The position numbers and the translations under genes were made by a program. A stretch of DNA of 23,514 nt from Lojkania enalia (taxonomy: Eukaryota; Ascomycota; Dothideomycetes; Pleosporales), in contig ML986820.1 in the NCBI GenBank assembly GCA_010094045.1, forward strand, positions 9,143 through 32,656, read 5' to 3'. This document shows positions 1-9,264 of this stretch, piece by piece (the stretch's first letter is position 1; every line of letters starts with the position of its first letter). The notes beneath the pieces were generated by a model, which was given only the letters and a program-made list of their open reading frames with translations, did no database searches and had not been told where the DNA came from.

Positions 1-1499
1 ACCCTGCTTAATATAATCTCTTAAGAACTTTCTTAACGTAGATAGTATATATCGTCTTATCTTCGGAGTAGATAAGAATATTATCTAGGTAAGTAATATA
101 GAAGTTATCTAGGTAGTTAATTAGTATATTATTTATATAGCGCTAGTAAGTTGCTAGACTATTATATAATCTAAAAGGTAGAACTTTATACTTATAAATT
201 CTATATTAAGTCTGAAAGGTAGTATATTTCTTAAAACTAGAGTCTATTCTAATCTTATTAAAGGCCGCGCGAATATTAAACTTAGTAAAGATTACTACTT
301 TAGTAGGCCTAGATAAGAGTTTATCTATATATAGTATTAGATATACGTCTTTATAGGTAAGAGTATTAAGTTTATAATAATCTACGTAGATATATAGGTC
401 GCTATTAAATTTATAGACGTAAAGGATTAAAAATATAAAGGGGCTCTAACTCTGCTTAATATACCTATACTATAGATTATCTATAATATACTTCTTAGTT
501 ACCTCCAGCTCCTTAACATTCTACTTGTATAATAGGCTGTAACTATTAGGGAGGGGTTCTATAAGGATAATTTTATAATTATAAGAGCGGTATTCTAGTA
601 ATTAATAAGCTATAGTTTTACTAAATATATTCTAATATTTATAGTATTCGGATAGCAATCGGAGATTTACTAGTACTTTATTTTCAGCCTCGTCTTCTAG
701 CTCTAGGGCTTACTTATCTTTAATCAGCTGCTCGATTTCGTATAGAGATGTAGAGAAAAACTCGTTCTCTTTCCTCTTTATATTAAAGTAGAAAGTATTA
801 GCTAAGATAAGAGCGATAATAGGAGAATAAACTTTCTTTAGATTAGGTTCGGACTTTGTTATATACGGGTATATAAGAGCTCTAAGCTTATTTAAACTAT
901 AGGCTATAAAAGACTAATATAGTTTTAGTAGTCTTAGTAGACTTTTAATATAATAGATAGTTGGACTACAGGACTGCTAATACTAGTTCTTTTCCTATAG
1001 AGCGTCGCGTTGCTAGATATTTAGCTCTACCTCCTTATTGCGTGCTAGCTGAGTTAATTATATAAGAAGAGGAGGTAAAGGATTATAAGTGGTAGGATAC
1101 TTAGAGGGCTATATAATCCGATTTTTATCCGTATCTAGCTAGAGTTAAAAATAATATAACTATTTAATACTAATAATATAATCTTAAGTACCTAGATCTA
1201 TAATAATAAATAGGTAGTTTTAGATAGTTCTTCTATTAATTTACAGGTGTAAGTAGATATACTAATTAACTAGGGTTTAGATTCGGTCCTAAAAACCTTT
1301 AACAGTAATTTTAAAGGGTAAATACTATATTAATATATATAGAGCTTAGGAGAGTAATCTAGCTACTATAGAATTAAGGAATAGAAAGCCTTAGGTGCTA
1401 GTATTAATAAGGGCGTTTAGTTGTATACTAACGCCTTTTAAATATAGAATAGTAGGGATTTAGAAGTACTTTCCTCTAAATAAATATAACAAATTAATA
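1..1499 (-). pseudogene. R0 pol fragment: protease and reverse transcriptase, many stops
   Basis: One minus-strand frame from about 700 down to 1 reads as a Ty3/gypsy RT with in-frame stops and no frameshift. In order I see a linker ending KELEVTKKYIIDNL, the SDLYIYVDYYKLNTLTYKD block (family form RLCVDYRxLNxLTxKD), VIFTKFNIRAAFNKIRIDS, and ITYLDNILIYSEDK at about 65-110. The catalytic YLDD reads YLDN at 80-91, a G-to-A change on the coding strand. Upstream, around 1000-1300, are VKGF, a string resembling the protease C-terminal ILGxKWL, and LDTDKNRII. I could not place the protease DSG/DTG site with confidence. RNase H and integrase are beyond the left edge. The boundary with gag is approximate. 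Confidence 0.85.
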
Positions 1500-3060
1500 T
1501 TTGATAAGTTATACTTATTTAAGCCTAGAACGGAGAGTTTTCTTAGGCGTCTCTATTTCCTACCTAAGAACCATCTAGATAGTACTCGCTTACGTCTAGG
1601 AACTCTTCTTCTTTAATCTTCTCTTATTTAACCTCTATTTCTTATACTCTAAAGACTATATATTTATTTATAAAGTATCCTAGTTTACTATAATTATAGT
1701 AATTATCTAGAGTCGTATACCTTTCAGGTATAGGAATCTTACTAGATTATTAGAAAACGATTATAGTAGAATAAGGTATTAATACTAGAGTAGATTAGGG
1801 TAGTATTAGATTATAGGTTACTTTAAATAAACTCTTAGAAACCTTCTAGTACCGATCCAAATTTATTTTAGCTGCAACTTATAGGCTAGCAGTTTATTCT
1901 AGAAGGTTAAAAATACTCCTCCTTTCTATATTATAGGCTGTTAAGTAGACGACTATAGTATTAAAAAAGCCTTTCTATGTAAGCTTAAAGCTAAGGTTTA
2001 GTATCCTTAGGCTGGGGAGAATCTTATCCTATAAGTAGAAGAACCACTTAGATTAGGATATAGATCCTCTAATAGTTATACTAATAAAACGAGCTTTAAA
2101 AGTTGGGAATACTTCTCTCTTATTTATCCTTAGGACCTAAAACGCCTATCGTACCTCTATCTCTTTATTACCTATAATAAAATACGATTATAGAAGTAAA
2201 ATTATTTTTTTAGCATTCTTAAACTGATACTAGTCTAATTTAGCTAGGTATTTTAGCTCTAGATACCCTTTTACAGTACTAGAAGTATATCTCTATACTA
2301 ACACTATACGTATATACTCTATCAGATAGTAATCTATATTAATCTTAAGTTGGTCTAGGATTAAAGCTTACTATTATTTAAATATAGGTTTACTACTATC
2401 TATAAAGCTTCTAATCTTAGATATACGTTTAGTAAGGTAGGCTTAAGGGGGCTTAAGAGTAGCTAAGAGGTTTCTTACTAGGGGAGTTATAAAAGTTTCC
2501 TAGCGTATTATCGGTTCTAATTCGGTAGTTTATAGAGGTTAATTAAAACTAATAGTTCTCTGTCGTATTAAGCGTATAATCTCCTCTTATAAAATTGTAA
2601 TTTATTTTTTAAGGGTTAGTTTACTCTAATTTCCCTCTAAATTAGATAGGTTCTTTATTACAGGCCTTATAGAGAGGGGTCCGCCTATTATAGGGCCCCC
2701 TATAGAAGGTAATAGTTATTCTACACGCGTAGATAGAAGCTTACTTTTATTATAACTTACGCGTGTATTAATTCTAGTATAGGAATTAGAAGGTGAATTA
2801 TAGTTAGATATTAGTAGTTGCCTCCGATTCTAATAGGTTATTAGTAGTCTCTAAATTTCTACCTAGGCGTACTCTACGCGGCTTTTCTAAAGGTAATCCT
2901 AATTATAGGGGATAGGAAGTTCTAAACCTAAAAGCTTCGGTTAATAGAAAGTCTCTAAGATTCTATCTAAGTAACTAAATAATTTAATATAATAGTATAT
3001 AAGTATTATAACCTAAACTAAATTAGGCGTATCTTAGACTTAGACGTATTTAAATAAACA
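1500..3060 (-). pseudogene. R0 gag, RIP-degraded
   Basis: This minus-strand frame carries scattered TAA/TAG codons at Gln/Trp-like positions. A capsid-like stretch (VFPTFKARFISITIRGSIS, then SKWFFYL, DKILPSLRILNLSFKLT) lies at about 1950-2110. It is followed by TASL-VAAKINLDRY and, at 1660-1701, by a nucleocapsid CCHC knuckle in which all four zinc ligands have become Tyr. After the knuckle comes a charged tail (IKEEEFLDVSEYYLDGS). The N-terminal part, about 2350-3060, stays open apart from RIP-type stops but has no motif I recognise. I cannot fix the start codon; the 5' limit is where the frame loses coherence before the candidate LTR. The assignment rests on position upstream of protease and RT plus the knuckle. 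Confidence 0.7.
1660..1701 (-). other. R0 Gag zinc knuckle with all four ligands changed to Tyr
   Basis: The codons read YYNYSKLGYFINKY, which fits the CX2CX4HX4C spacing of a retroviral-type knuckle (CYNCGKxGHxxxxC) with Cys, Cys, His and Cys each replaced by Tyr. TGY or CAY to TAY is what RIP produces. Zinc binding would be lost. Confidence 0.8.
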
Positions 3061-3138
3061 ATTAATACGATATTATTAAAAAGGCTATTACCGGTAGTAT
3101 TAAGTTCTTCTATATAATATAATAGTATAGGCAAGATA

Positions 3139-3388
3139 ATGGGTCCAAATATAGCACGAATCTACTTAGAGGCATATAAGAGTATATAGGGGATTAGGGA
3201 CCTAGAAATTCTATTAACACCTATAGGCCTTATACGAAAGGATATAGAAGAACTACTAAGCTACTTATAAGGGAGTGTACAACTATATACGGAAGGGAAA
3301 AGGGGTAGAACCAGGGGTAGGATAAGATAAGCAAAAAGCTTTGGGATAAGGTTGTATATAAAGCTTTTCGTGGAACGATTTCTTTGCA
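3139..3388 (-). repeat. R0 candidate 5' LTR, weakly RIPed
   Basis: The segment lies between R0 gag and transposon A. On the minus strand it starts TGCAAAGAAATC and could end ATTTGGACCCA, giving TG...CA ends and about 250 bp. A TATA-like TTTATATACAA sits near its 5' end. Unlike everything around it, it still has many CA and TG dinucleotides. No second LTR is in the window, so the inner boundary is a guess. I see no convincing primer-binding site after it and no coding frame within it. Confidence 0.45.
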
Positions 3389-3400
3389 TTATTATAGTAA

Positions 3401-4190
3401 CTACCTTAACTTTAATTAATCTATTAAAAAGTTAGATATTACTAGCTATTTTAGCTATTAATTAAAATTAAATTTAGAGTGTATAAAGTACTATAACTAC
3501 CTATAATATCTTCTAAACGATACTTAAAGACTAATATACTAGTAAACCTTTATAATACGATTATAAGCTTAATTTAAAGAAGTTTATAAAGCTAGAAAAA
3601 TTAACTATAATATAGTATATACTAGACCTATTATCTTATAGATACCCTCCTATAATTAATTGTATATAAGATATAGCTAACTATTTACTTAAAGCTCGCT
3701 TTATAAACTAGGTCGGTAAAAATTAGCTAATAAACTTTATTAATCGTATTCTTAAACTTAAAATATACTTCTATTAAAAATACAACTATTGAAAAGCTTT
3801 ATATAAAGATCTTAAAGTTATTAATAGTTAGTTTAATCTAGTATATAATATTACTAATAATAATATCTATAATTTTAATAAGATAGGCTTCTAGATAAGT
3901 ATTATATCTACTAGTAAAGTAGTTACTAGTACTAAGCTATTAGCTAGTTAACTAAAATTACTATAGCTAGATAATTATAAGTAGATAATAGTTATTTAGG
4001 CTATTAGTACTTATAGTAATACTATTCTACTATTTATTATCTTTACTAGTAAGTAGTACCTCTCTATATAGTATTAGGGCGATAATATACTATTTAGAGG
4101 AGTAATCGTACTAAATAATAGTAGATAGGTAAATAATAAACTTATAATTAAATAGCTAGAGCGTTTTAATTAGTATATAAGGTAGTATAT
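3401..4190 (+). pseudogene. A transposase, N-terminal half (DNA-binding domain and first catalytic Asp)
   Basis: Cut-and-paste transposase of the pogo/Fot1 (DDE_1) group. After a degraded N-terminal helix-turn-helix region the frame reads LTIIQYILDLLSYRYPP (family LTxxEExxIxxYILDLDSRGFPP), then VGKNWLINFINR (family GKNWxxxFxKR), then DLKVINS-FNLVYNI and NIYNFNKIGF. The last is the first catalytic block (NFDExGF) with Asp changed to Asn at 3877-3879. Next are IISTSKVVT, ITVIQAI-like, LLFIIF and LERFN. The frame runs to the R1 junction and resumes in phase at 15777 once R1 and one 5-bp duplication are removed. Stops are all TAA or TAG. Confidence 0.85.
4186..4190. repeat. Left copy of R1 target-site duplication (TATAT)
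   Basis: These five bases directly precede R1's 5' LTR and recur at 15777-15781 directly after its 3' LTR. Five bp is the usual Ty3/gypsy duplication length. The short AT-only sequence alone would be weak; restoration of A's reading frame supports it. Confidence 0.8.
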
Positions 4191-4493
4191 TATTATAGTA
4201 ATACCGTAATACCTCTATACCTATACTACTCTTACTATAATACCCGAACCAGCTGCTAGTAATAGCTATTAGCTGCTAGCTAGAATATAACCAACTTATT
4301 ATAACTATAATAGAGGAAGGTTTTACCGATCTAGCTAGCCTATATAGTAGTATAGACCTAGCTCTTATAAAAACCTATATAATATAGATATCTCTATTTT
4401 TTATATAATATTTTAATATTTATATATAATATATAGTAATAGAGTTAACTACTTAAAGTATAATTAATTAACTATATATAAGCGTCTATAATA
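4191..4493 (+). repeat. R1 5' LTR (303 bp)
   Basis: The LTR begins tattatagtaat and ends gcgtctataata. It aligns along its length with the R2 5' LTR (16766-17068, also 303 bp) and with the R1 3' LTR after removal of D (303 bp). Differences among the three that I compared are C/T or G/A changes. AT-rich TATA-like runs occur around 4395-4435, but RIP makes it unsafe to name a promoter. Confidence 0.92.
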
Positions 4494-4522
4494 TTATATT
4501 ATATTATCTACTATTATATACT
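4494..4522 (+). other. R1 post-LTR leader
   Basis: A 29-bp leader between LTR and gag where the primer-binding site should lie. It reads ttatattatattatctact, and R2 has the same sequence. I cannot match it to a tRNA 3' end, probably because of RIP or a non-standard primer. Confidence 0.4.
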
Positions 4523-5640
4523 ATAGATAAGAATATGCTTATTAATATATTTAAAGAAATCTAAGATAAACTAGATTCTTTATAGTAGAAGAATAAGATA
4601 CTAGTAGAGGTTTTAGTAACCTAGAAGAACTGCTATAAGTTAGACCTTAAAGCGATATAAAGAGAATTTAGTAGCTACTAGATAGTTACTCCTCTACTAG
4701 CTACTAGTATATTAATAGTAATAGAACTATTACCCGCCCTTAGCTTAATTTAGCTTATAACCCTAGCTTCTAAACAGATATCTATATTAACCTCTAATTC
4801 TTCTAAAACTATATATAACTTATACTTCTATTTTAACTACTTATCTAACCCTCTAATATTTTCTAGTAAATATTTAGAGCTTTTATACTTTATTAGAAAG
4901 CTCTACTATAAACTAGAAGAAAATACTAACTAATATCTAACTAAATATACTCGTCTTCTATATACCTATTTCTACCTAAAATAAGATCTAGTAATATTAG
5001 TTAACCTATTAATAGATAAGAATATTAACTCTATAAATAGTTTAGTCGCCTTTTTAAAATCTACCTATAGTAACTAGAATAAGAAGACTATAGTATAGAG
5101 TAAGCTAGAAACTTTAAAATAAGGCTAAAATAGATTCTCTACTTACTTTACTAAATTCTAACGCCTAATTATAGATGCTAAACTAAATAAGACTAGATAA
5201 ATTATATATCTCTAATATTCTCTCTCTAATATACTCTACTATACTATAATAGGTACTATAATACCTAGCATCCTAAACAACTATACTAACCTAATTTCTC
5301 TATATAATATTAACCTATATTATCTATTTAATAACTATCGTAAATAATTAAAATATTATACTACTTGCTAGAAGAACTTAAATACTATAGAATTTAATAC
5401 TTTTAGTTATATACTTATAGACTCTAATAAATAAGAAAGATACTACTATAAAGAATACTATTATAAATATAGTAATAAGGGATATATTTAGCTAGAATAT
5501 AGTACTCCTCTACTATTAATCTATTAAAGGTTTTAGAGCTCTATTATACTCTATAGGTTCTACTCTTAATCCTCTAACTAATCTTTTAACTAATTTTTAA
5601 CACGCTTATTATTTTATAAATAAGTTTATTACTCTTATTT
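4523..5640 (+). pseudogene. R1 gag, RIP-degraded
   Basis: Structural polyprotein of the retrotransposon particle. In the R1 frame it reads LINIFKEI-DKLDSL--KNKILVEVL (coiled-coil-like start), a Pro/Ser/Thr-rich stretch, LIFSSKYLELLYFIRKLYYKLEE and SLVAFLKSTYSN. Then come SKLETLK-G-NRFSTYFTKF and RLIIDAKLN, the usual layout of a Ty3/gypsy capsid. The likely original start is the codon at 4523-4525, now ATA, because the matching R2 codon is also ATA and the frame is shared. The in-frame ATG at 4535 is probably a RIP product, since R2 has GTG there. A CCHC knuckle is not readable with confidence near 5600-5700. Pol follows in the -1 frame. Confidence 0.8.
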
Positions 5641-6044
5641 TTAAATACAACTAGTTTTACTAACTAAAACGTTACTAAAAGGTCTATTTTAGAAGTAAAC
5701 TACCTTTTAAGACTATACTTATACTAGATCTCTATATATCTATAAAACTAGCCCCTATAGAAATAGTTATAGAACTACTAGATTCTAGCTTCTTTTTTAA
5801 TTTATTAAAATCTAGTCTAGTAAAATATTAATATTCTTATTAATACTAGAGCTACTAGTTATAACTATATCTATAGAAATCTTATATATACCTTAAAACT
5901 TTAAAAGATATAACTTCTATATAATTTATATCTAACTAGTTTTAATAGAAAAGTCTTCTATAAAAGGACTATTTTCTACTTAATTATCTTAATTCTATAA
6001 TACTTAAACTATTTAAAGATAGTATATTTCTATATAACTATACT

Positions 6045-6052
6045 AAAAAAAA
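6045..6052 (+). other. One-base insertion in an A run, frameshift in R1 protease
   Basis: R1 reads ct, eight A, tactag. R2 (about 18609-18615) reads ct, a, gg, aaaa, tactag, seven bases. In R2 the protease site and the LILGxPWL-like block share a frame (phase 0); in R1 they fall in phases 1 and 2. This is an indel, unlike the point changes elsewhere. Confidence 0.75.
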
Positions 6053-7041
6053 TACTAGTTAATTCTAAGATAGTTATAGATATATAAGTATTATATAAAC
6101 CTAGACTATAAGAATAAATAGCTAGTTTTTACTACTAACTAATGTTTAACTTAATACTTATAATCTACTAGTACTACTATCTATTAATAGGCTACTTAAA
6201 TAGTTATTAAAGATTATAAACTACCCGAACCTAATTTAAAAGGAAATCTTAAAGTAACTAATTTATAACTTCTATATAGTTTAAAGCCTAGATAGTACTA
6301 CTTAAAGTTCTATCTATTAAACTATATCTAATATAATTACTAGCTATCTGAAATACTATATTAGTTAGAAGAATTTAAAACTAAAACTAATTTAATTTTA
6401 GATAAAAATTATAGTTAAAAGAATCCATTTAAATCTAAATATTTAAAGTCTATATTATAGCTAGATATATATTATATAAGCGTTATACTACTAGTCTAAT
6501 TTTTCTAGTAACTTAATTATAAAATCTTTACTATATTAATAGCTAATATTAATAAAGCTTTAGCTCTAAAGGTATATATTAACTCTATTACTAAAGTACC
6601 TAAAGAATACTATAATCTATTATCTATCTTCTTATATAAGAATATAAATAAGCTACTAGAATAATAACTATATAATTATAAAATTAAACTAGAGAATAGT
6701 AAGTAAACTAGTTTTAGTCTACTCTTTAGGATATCTTAGAATAAGTTAAAGGTACTAAGAAAGTATCTTAATAAAAACTTATCTAAGAAATTTATTAAAG
6801 TAAGCTTATTACTAGTAGCTATATCTATAATTTTTTTAAAGAAATCTAGAAGTAGTTTTTAATTCTATATAGATTATAAAGCCCTAAATATTATTACTAT
6901 TAAGAACTAATACCTAATTCTACTAATCTAAAAAATATTAACCTAATTTAGTAAGACTAAATACTATATAAAATTTAATATTATTATTATATTTAATAAG
7001 CTAAGAATTATTAAAGGAGATAAATAGAAAACTACCTTTTA

Positions 7042-7043
7042 TA
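7042..7043. repeat. TA target duplication, left side of B1
   Basis: Paired with TA at 10767-10768. R2 has the uninterrupted site, atatatattataggctg, at about 23330-23346. Confidence 0.8.
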
Positions 7044-7109
7044 ACGTATTCTACTATCAAAGCAGCTAAACTATTAAAGCAGCTACTTTTTCTTAGTATT
7101 ATAAATACT
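7044..7109 (+). repeat. B1 left terminal inverted repeat
   Basis: The tip acgtattctactatcaaagc pairs with the reverse complement of 10701-10766 and with both ends of B2. The internal direct repeat actatcaaagcagcta / actattaaagcagcta begins at base 10 from the tip. Confidence 0.9.
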
Positions 7110-7156
7110 ACGTACGAACTATAATAAATCTATAATACAACCTTCTATTAATTTAA

Positions 7157-7390
7157 TAAGAAAGTAGAATTAAGCTTACCTTATAGGCGTATAAATTAGA
7201 CTAGTTTAAGAGTGTATAATATACTACTATAACTTTTAATATATAATATTAACAACTCTCTTCTTAACTTTATAGAATTATATTTCGCTCTTATATATAA
7301 CTAAATTACTAGAAGTTTATAGTAACTAAAGAATAAATAATCGTATAATATATTCTTAACCTTAATTTATAAGGATTTACACTCCGGCTA
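7157..7390 (+). pseudogene. B1 transposase, N-terminal DNA-binding part
   Basis: The frame reads ESRIKL..AYKLD-FKSV, then TFNI-Y-QLSS-LYRI, a helix-turn-helix of the psq type (family AFNVPYxxLxxRL). After it come KFIVTKE-IIV-YILNLNL-GFTLRLY, the second DNA-binding helix block (YILDLDSRGFPPRLxxV). It breaks at C, after the codon CTA at 7388-7390, and continues in phase at 9265 with KVVDIVDKLLGV. B2 carries the same reading without the break. The ATG is lost; the start is where similarity to B2's frame begins. Confidence 0.8.
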
Positions 7391-7454
7391 ATATATAGTA
7401 TAAGTAAGCTAATTACCTAAGCAAGCTAATTATAATATTAAAACTCTACTAAAA
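7391..7454 (+). repeat. C left terminal inverted repeat with 17-bp spaced motif pair
   Basis: It contains aagtaagctaatta (7402-7415) and aagcaagctaatta (7419-7432), exactly 17 bp apart. The right TIR has aagcgagctaatta and aagcaagctaatta at the same spacing. Probable transposase-binding sites, by inference. Confidence 0.85.
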
Positions 7455-7498
7455 TTGTACTAATTATACTTTATAGTATTATACTATAACTAACAACT

Positions 7499-9160
7499 GC
7501 AGAATTAATTTAGAAAGAAGCTAGAATATAGCTTGCACTCTAAGCTCTTTAATAAAATATAATACTAATTATACGTTGTATTATATTAATCTATAATATC
7601 TCCTAAAGTATACTTAGTATATAAAGGTAAGGAATAGCTCTATAACGCAATTACCGGCCTAATTTAATAAAGCTTAGTAAGACTAAGGAGTAGATAATTG
7701 TTTAGTATATACTAGATCTAGATATAAGAGGATTTCTACTGCGGCTTACTACTATTTAAAATATAGCTAATTTACTACTAGCTGCGCGCTCTACTAGCTA
7801 GGTTAGAAAGAACTAGGTAGAGAACTTTATTAAACGTACGCCTAAACTTAAGGTTAAATTTAATCGAAAGTACGACTATTTAAAAGTTAAATATAAGGAT
7901 CCTAAAGTTATAGAAGGCTAGTTCTACCTTATATAGAATATAAAGGCTAAGTATAGTATTATTAACGAAGATATATATAACTTCGATAAATCAGGCTTTA
8001 TAATAGGCGTAATATCGATAGAAGTAGTAGTTACTAACTCTAAGAGATAGAATCGACTAAAGCAGCTCTAGCTAGGCAATTATAAGTGGACTATAGTTAT
8101 CTAGAGTATTAACGCGATAGAATAGGTAATACTACCTTTTATTATCTTTATAAGCATCTACCACCTCTCTATATAGTATAAAGAAGATAATATTCTACTA
8201 ACCTGGGCTATATAGGTTACTAATAACGGCTGGACGATAAATAATATTAGTATTAAGTAGTTAAAGCACTTTAATATATATATAAAGGATCGTACTATTA
8301 GTACATATTAATTGCTAATTTTCGACGGCTATAAGAGCTACGACTCGCTTGAATTTAGGCAGCTTTACGAGGAAAAGAATATTATTACTCTCTATATACC
8401 TCTATATTTGTCGCACCTACTATAGCTACTAAATATAGATTATTTCTTACTTTTAAAGACTATATATAGGTGTTAAGTCGAGCAGCTAATATATAGTTAT
8501 ATTAACTACATTACAAAAATTAAGTTCTTACCCTACTTTAAAGCAGCTTTTAATATAGCAATTATAAAGAGTAATATCCTAAGTAGCTTTTAAGATGCTA
8601 GTCTAGTTCTATTTAACCTAGATATAGTACTATTAAAGTTCGAAATTCGACTATATACGTTAATACCCCCCGTAGTTAAAGATATCCCTTAGAAGTTAAA
8701 AATACTAAGTAATCCTATTAAATTTAGGTCTTAATCTACGTACGTTTAATTAAGAGTTTAAAAGCACCTAGATAGCTTATCTATTTTAATAGTAGAGGTA
8801 TTTAAACAGTTTATAAAAGGTACTGTATATATAATATATAAAAACGTACTATTACGCGCTTAGGTTACTAAGTTTTAAGTAGTTAATAAGGCCGTTATAT
8901 AATATCGATCGTATAAAAGAAAGTGTATATAGAAGAAAGGTAATCTAATAATAGAAGAAGGCGCTTAATTAACTACTCTAAAAGAGTTTAGCGCTTATAC
9001 TAATAGAAAGAAGGGTAGAAAGAAGGCGCGCGTTAATAGAGACTAGCCGATTTAAAGGTGCTCTAGGTAGTATAGCGAGGCTAGACATAACTCGCGGACG
9101 TGTAAAAATAATACTATAAATATAGAAGAATAGGCTACTATACTATATAATACGATAGAA
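7499..9160 (+). pseudogene. C transposase (pogo/Fot1-like, DD35D)
   Basis: A single plus-strand frame with modest RIP damage. In order: EARI-LAL-AL (N-terminus), a helix-turn-helix, KLSKTKE-IIV-YILDLDIRGF, VENFIKRTPKLKVKFNRKYDY, and KDPKVIEGWFYLIWNIKAKY. Then DIYNFDKSGFIIGVIS (first catalytic Asp kept), LPFIIFISIYHLS, NNGWTINN, LLIFDGYKSYDSLEF (second Asp kept), and IPLYLSHLL-LLNID, where the third Asp of QPLDxG reads Asn. The second and third sites are 35 residues apart. The C-terminus ends in a basic region and a zinc knuckle at 9059-9103. The start codon is uncertain. It is inactive because of its stops, but of all the copies it is the easiest to read through. Confidence 0.9.
9059..9103 (+). 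other. C-terminal CCHC knuckle of C transposase, one ligand lost
   Basis: Reads RCSR-YSEARHNSRTCK, that is Cys, Tyr, His, Cys in the spacing of RCSRCGxxGHNSRTC. Only the second Cys is lost, to Tyr. Similar knuckles end the A, B, D and E transposases. Confidence 0.8.
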
Positions 9161-9198
9161 TATAAGAAAGTATAATATTTTGCGAAAAGTAGTCGCGA

Positions 9199-9262
9199 TT
9201 TTAGTATAGTCTTAGCATTATAATTAGCTTGCTTAGGTAATTAGCTCGCTTATACTGTACGT
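9199..9262 (-). repeat. C right terminal inverted repeat
   Basis: Reverse complement of 7391-7454. Its tip keeps the unmutated ACGTACAG and is followed by TA at 9263-9264. Confidence 0.88.
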
Positions 9263-9264
9263 TA

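Larger units (their letters stand above)
1..3388 (-). mobile_element. R0: 5' part of a Ty3/gypsy LTR retrotransposon, RIP-degraded
   Basis: Read on the minus strand, the order from right to left is candidate LTR, gag, protease, reverse transcriptase, and the window edge cuts the RT just after its YLDD box. RNase H, integrase and the 3' LTR would lie left of the window. Its RT and Gag differ clearly from R1/R2, and its Gag has a classical CCHC knuckle, so it is a separate family. The right end is placed at 3388, where the minus strand begins TGCAAAGAAATC, because transposon A coding sequence starts immediately afterwards. A therefore appears to be interrupted by R0 near its 5' end, but the other junction and the target duplication are outside the window. 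Confidence 0.85.
5641..7043 (+). pseudogene. R1 pol, N-terminal part: protease and start of RT
   Basis: The aspartic protease site reads INTRATSYNYIYRN at about 5839-5880 (family IDTGATxxxI), with Asp changed to Asn and Gly to Arg. A protease C-terminal block resembling LILGxPWL follows near 6062, but in the next frame. R1 has eight A where R2 has GG and one fewer base (6045-6052), a +1 insertion that breaks pol. The RT N-terminus then reads LENSK-TSFSLLFRIS-NKLKVLRKYL (about 6690-6770), NLSKKFIKVS, FYIDYKALNIITIKN-YLILLI and YYIKFNIIIIFNKLRIIKGD. It stops at the B1 insertion (TA at 7042-7043) and resumes at 10769. R2 supplies the uninterrupted join. Confidence 0.88.
7391..9262 (+). mobile_element. 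C: pogo/Fot1-like DNA transposon inside B1
   Basis: This 1872-bp element has TIRs of about 64 bp (7391-7454 and 9199-9262) flanked by TA (7389-7390 and 9263-9264). The right tip read inward is acgtacagtataagcgagct; the left tip is atatatagtataagtaagct, the same with C/T and G/A changes. Removing C and one TA gives ctccggctatataaggtag, which matches the uninterrupted ccccggctatataaaatag of B2. C is the innermost layer of its chain and one of the better preserved elements, keeping CG dinucleotides such as the gcgcgcg run near 9028. Confidence 0.93.

Noticed and set aside
4494..4522. tRNA primer-binding site after the R1 LTR.
   Set aside because: The sequence ttatattatattatctact does not match a tRNA 3' end I can name, and RIP would blur it.
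5600..5700. A CCHC knuckle at the end of R1/R2 Gag.
   Set aside because: Several frames give Tyr-rich strings, but none fits the CX2CX4HX4C spacing in the gag frame of both copies.
7044..7109. Repeats with regular 17-bp spacing considered as a CRISPR array or replication iterons.
   Set aside because: Only two units per end, always inside inverted tips of transposons, and in a fungal context.
8215..8245. The NGWT motif in the transposases taken as a catalytic Asp site.
   Set aside because: Spacing shows the triad is NFDExGF, LDGHxSH and QPLDxG with 35 residues between the last two; the NGWT block lies between the first and second sites.
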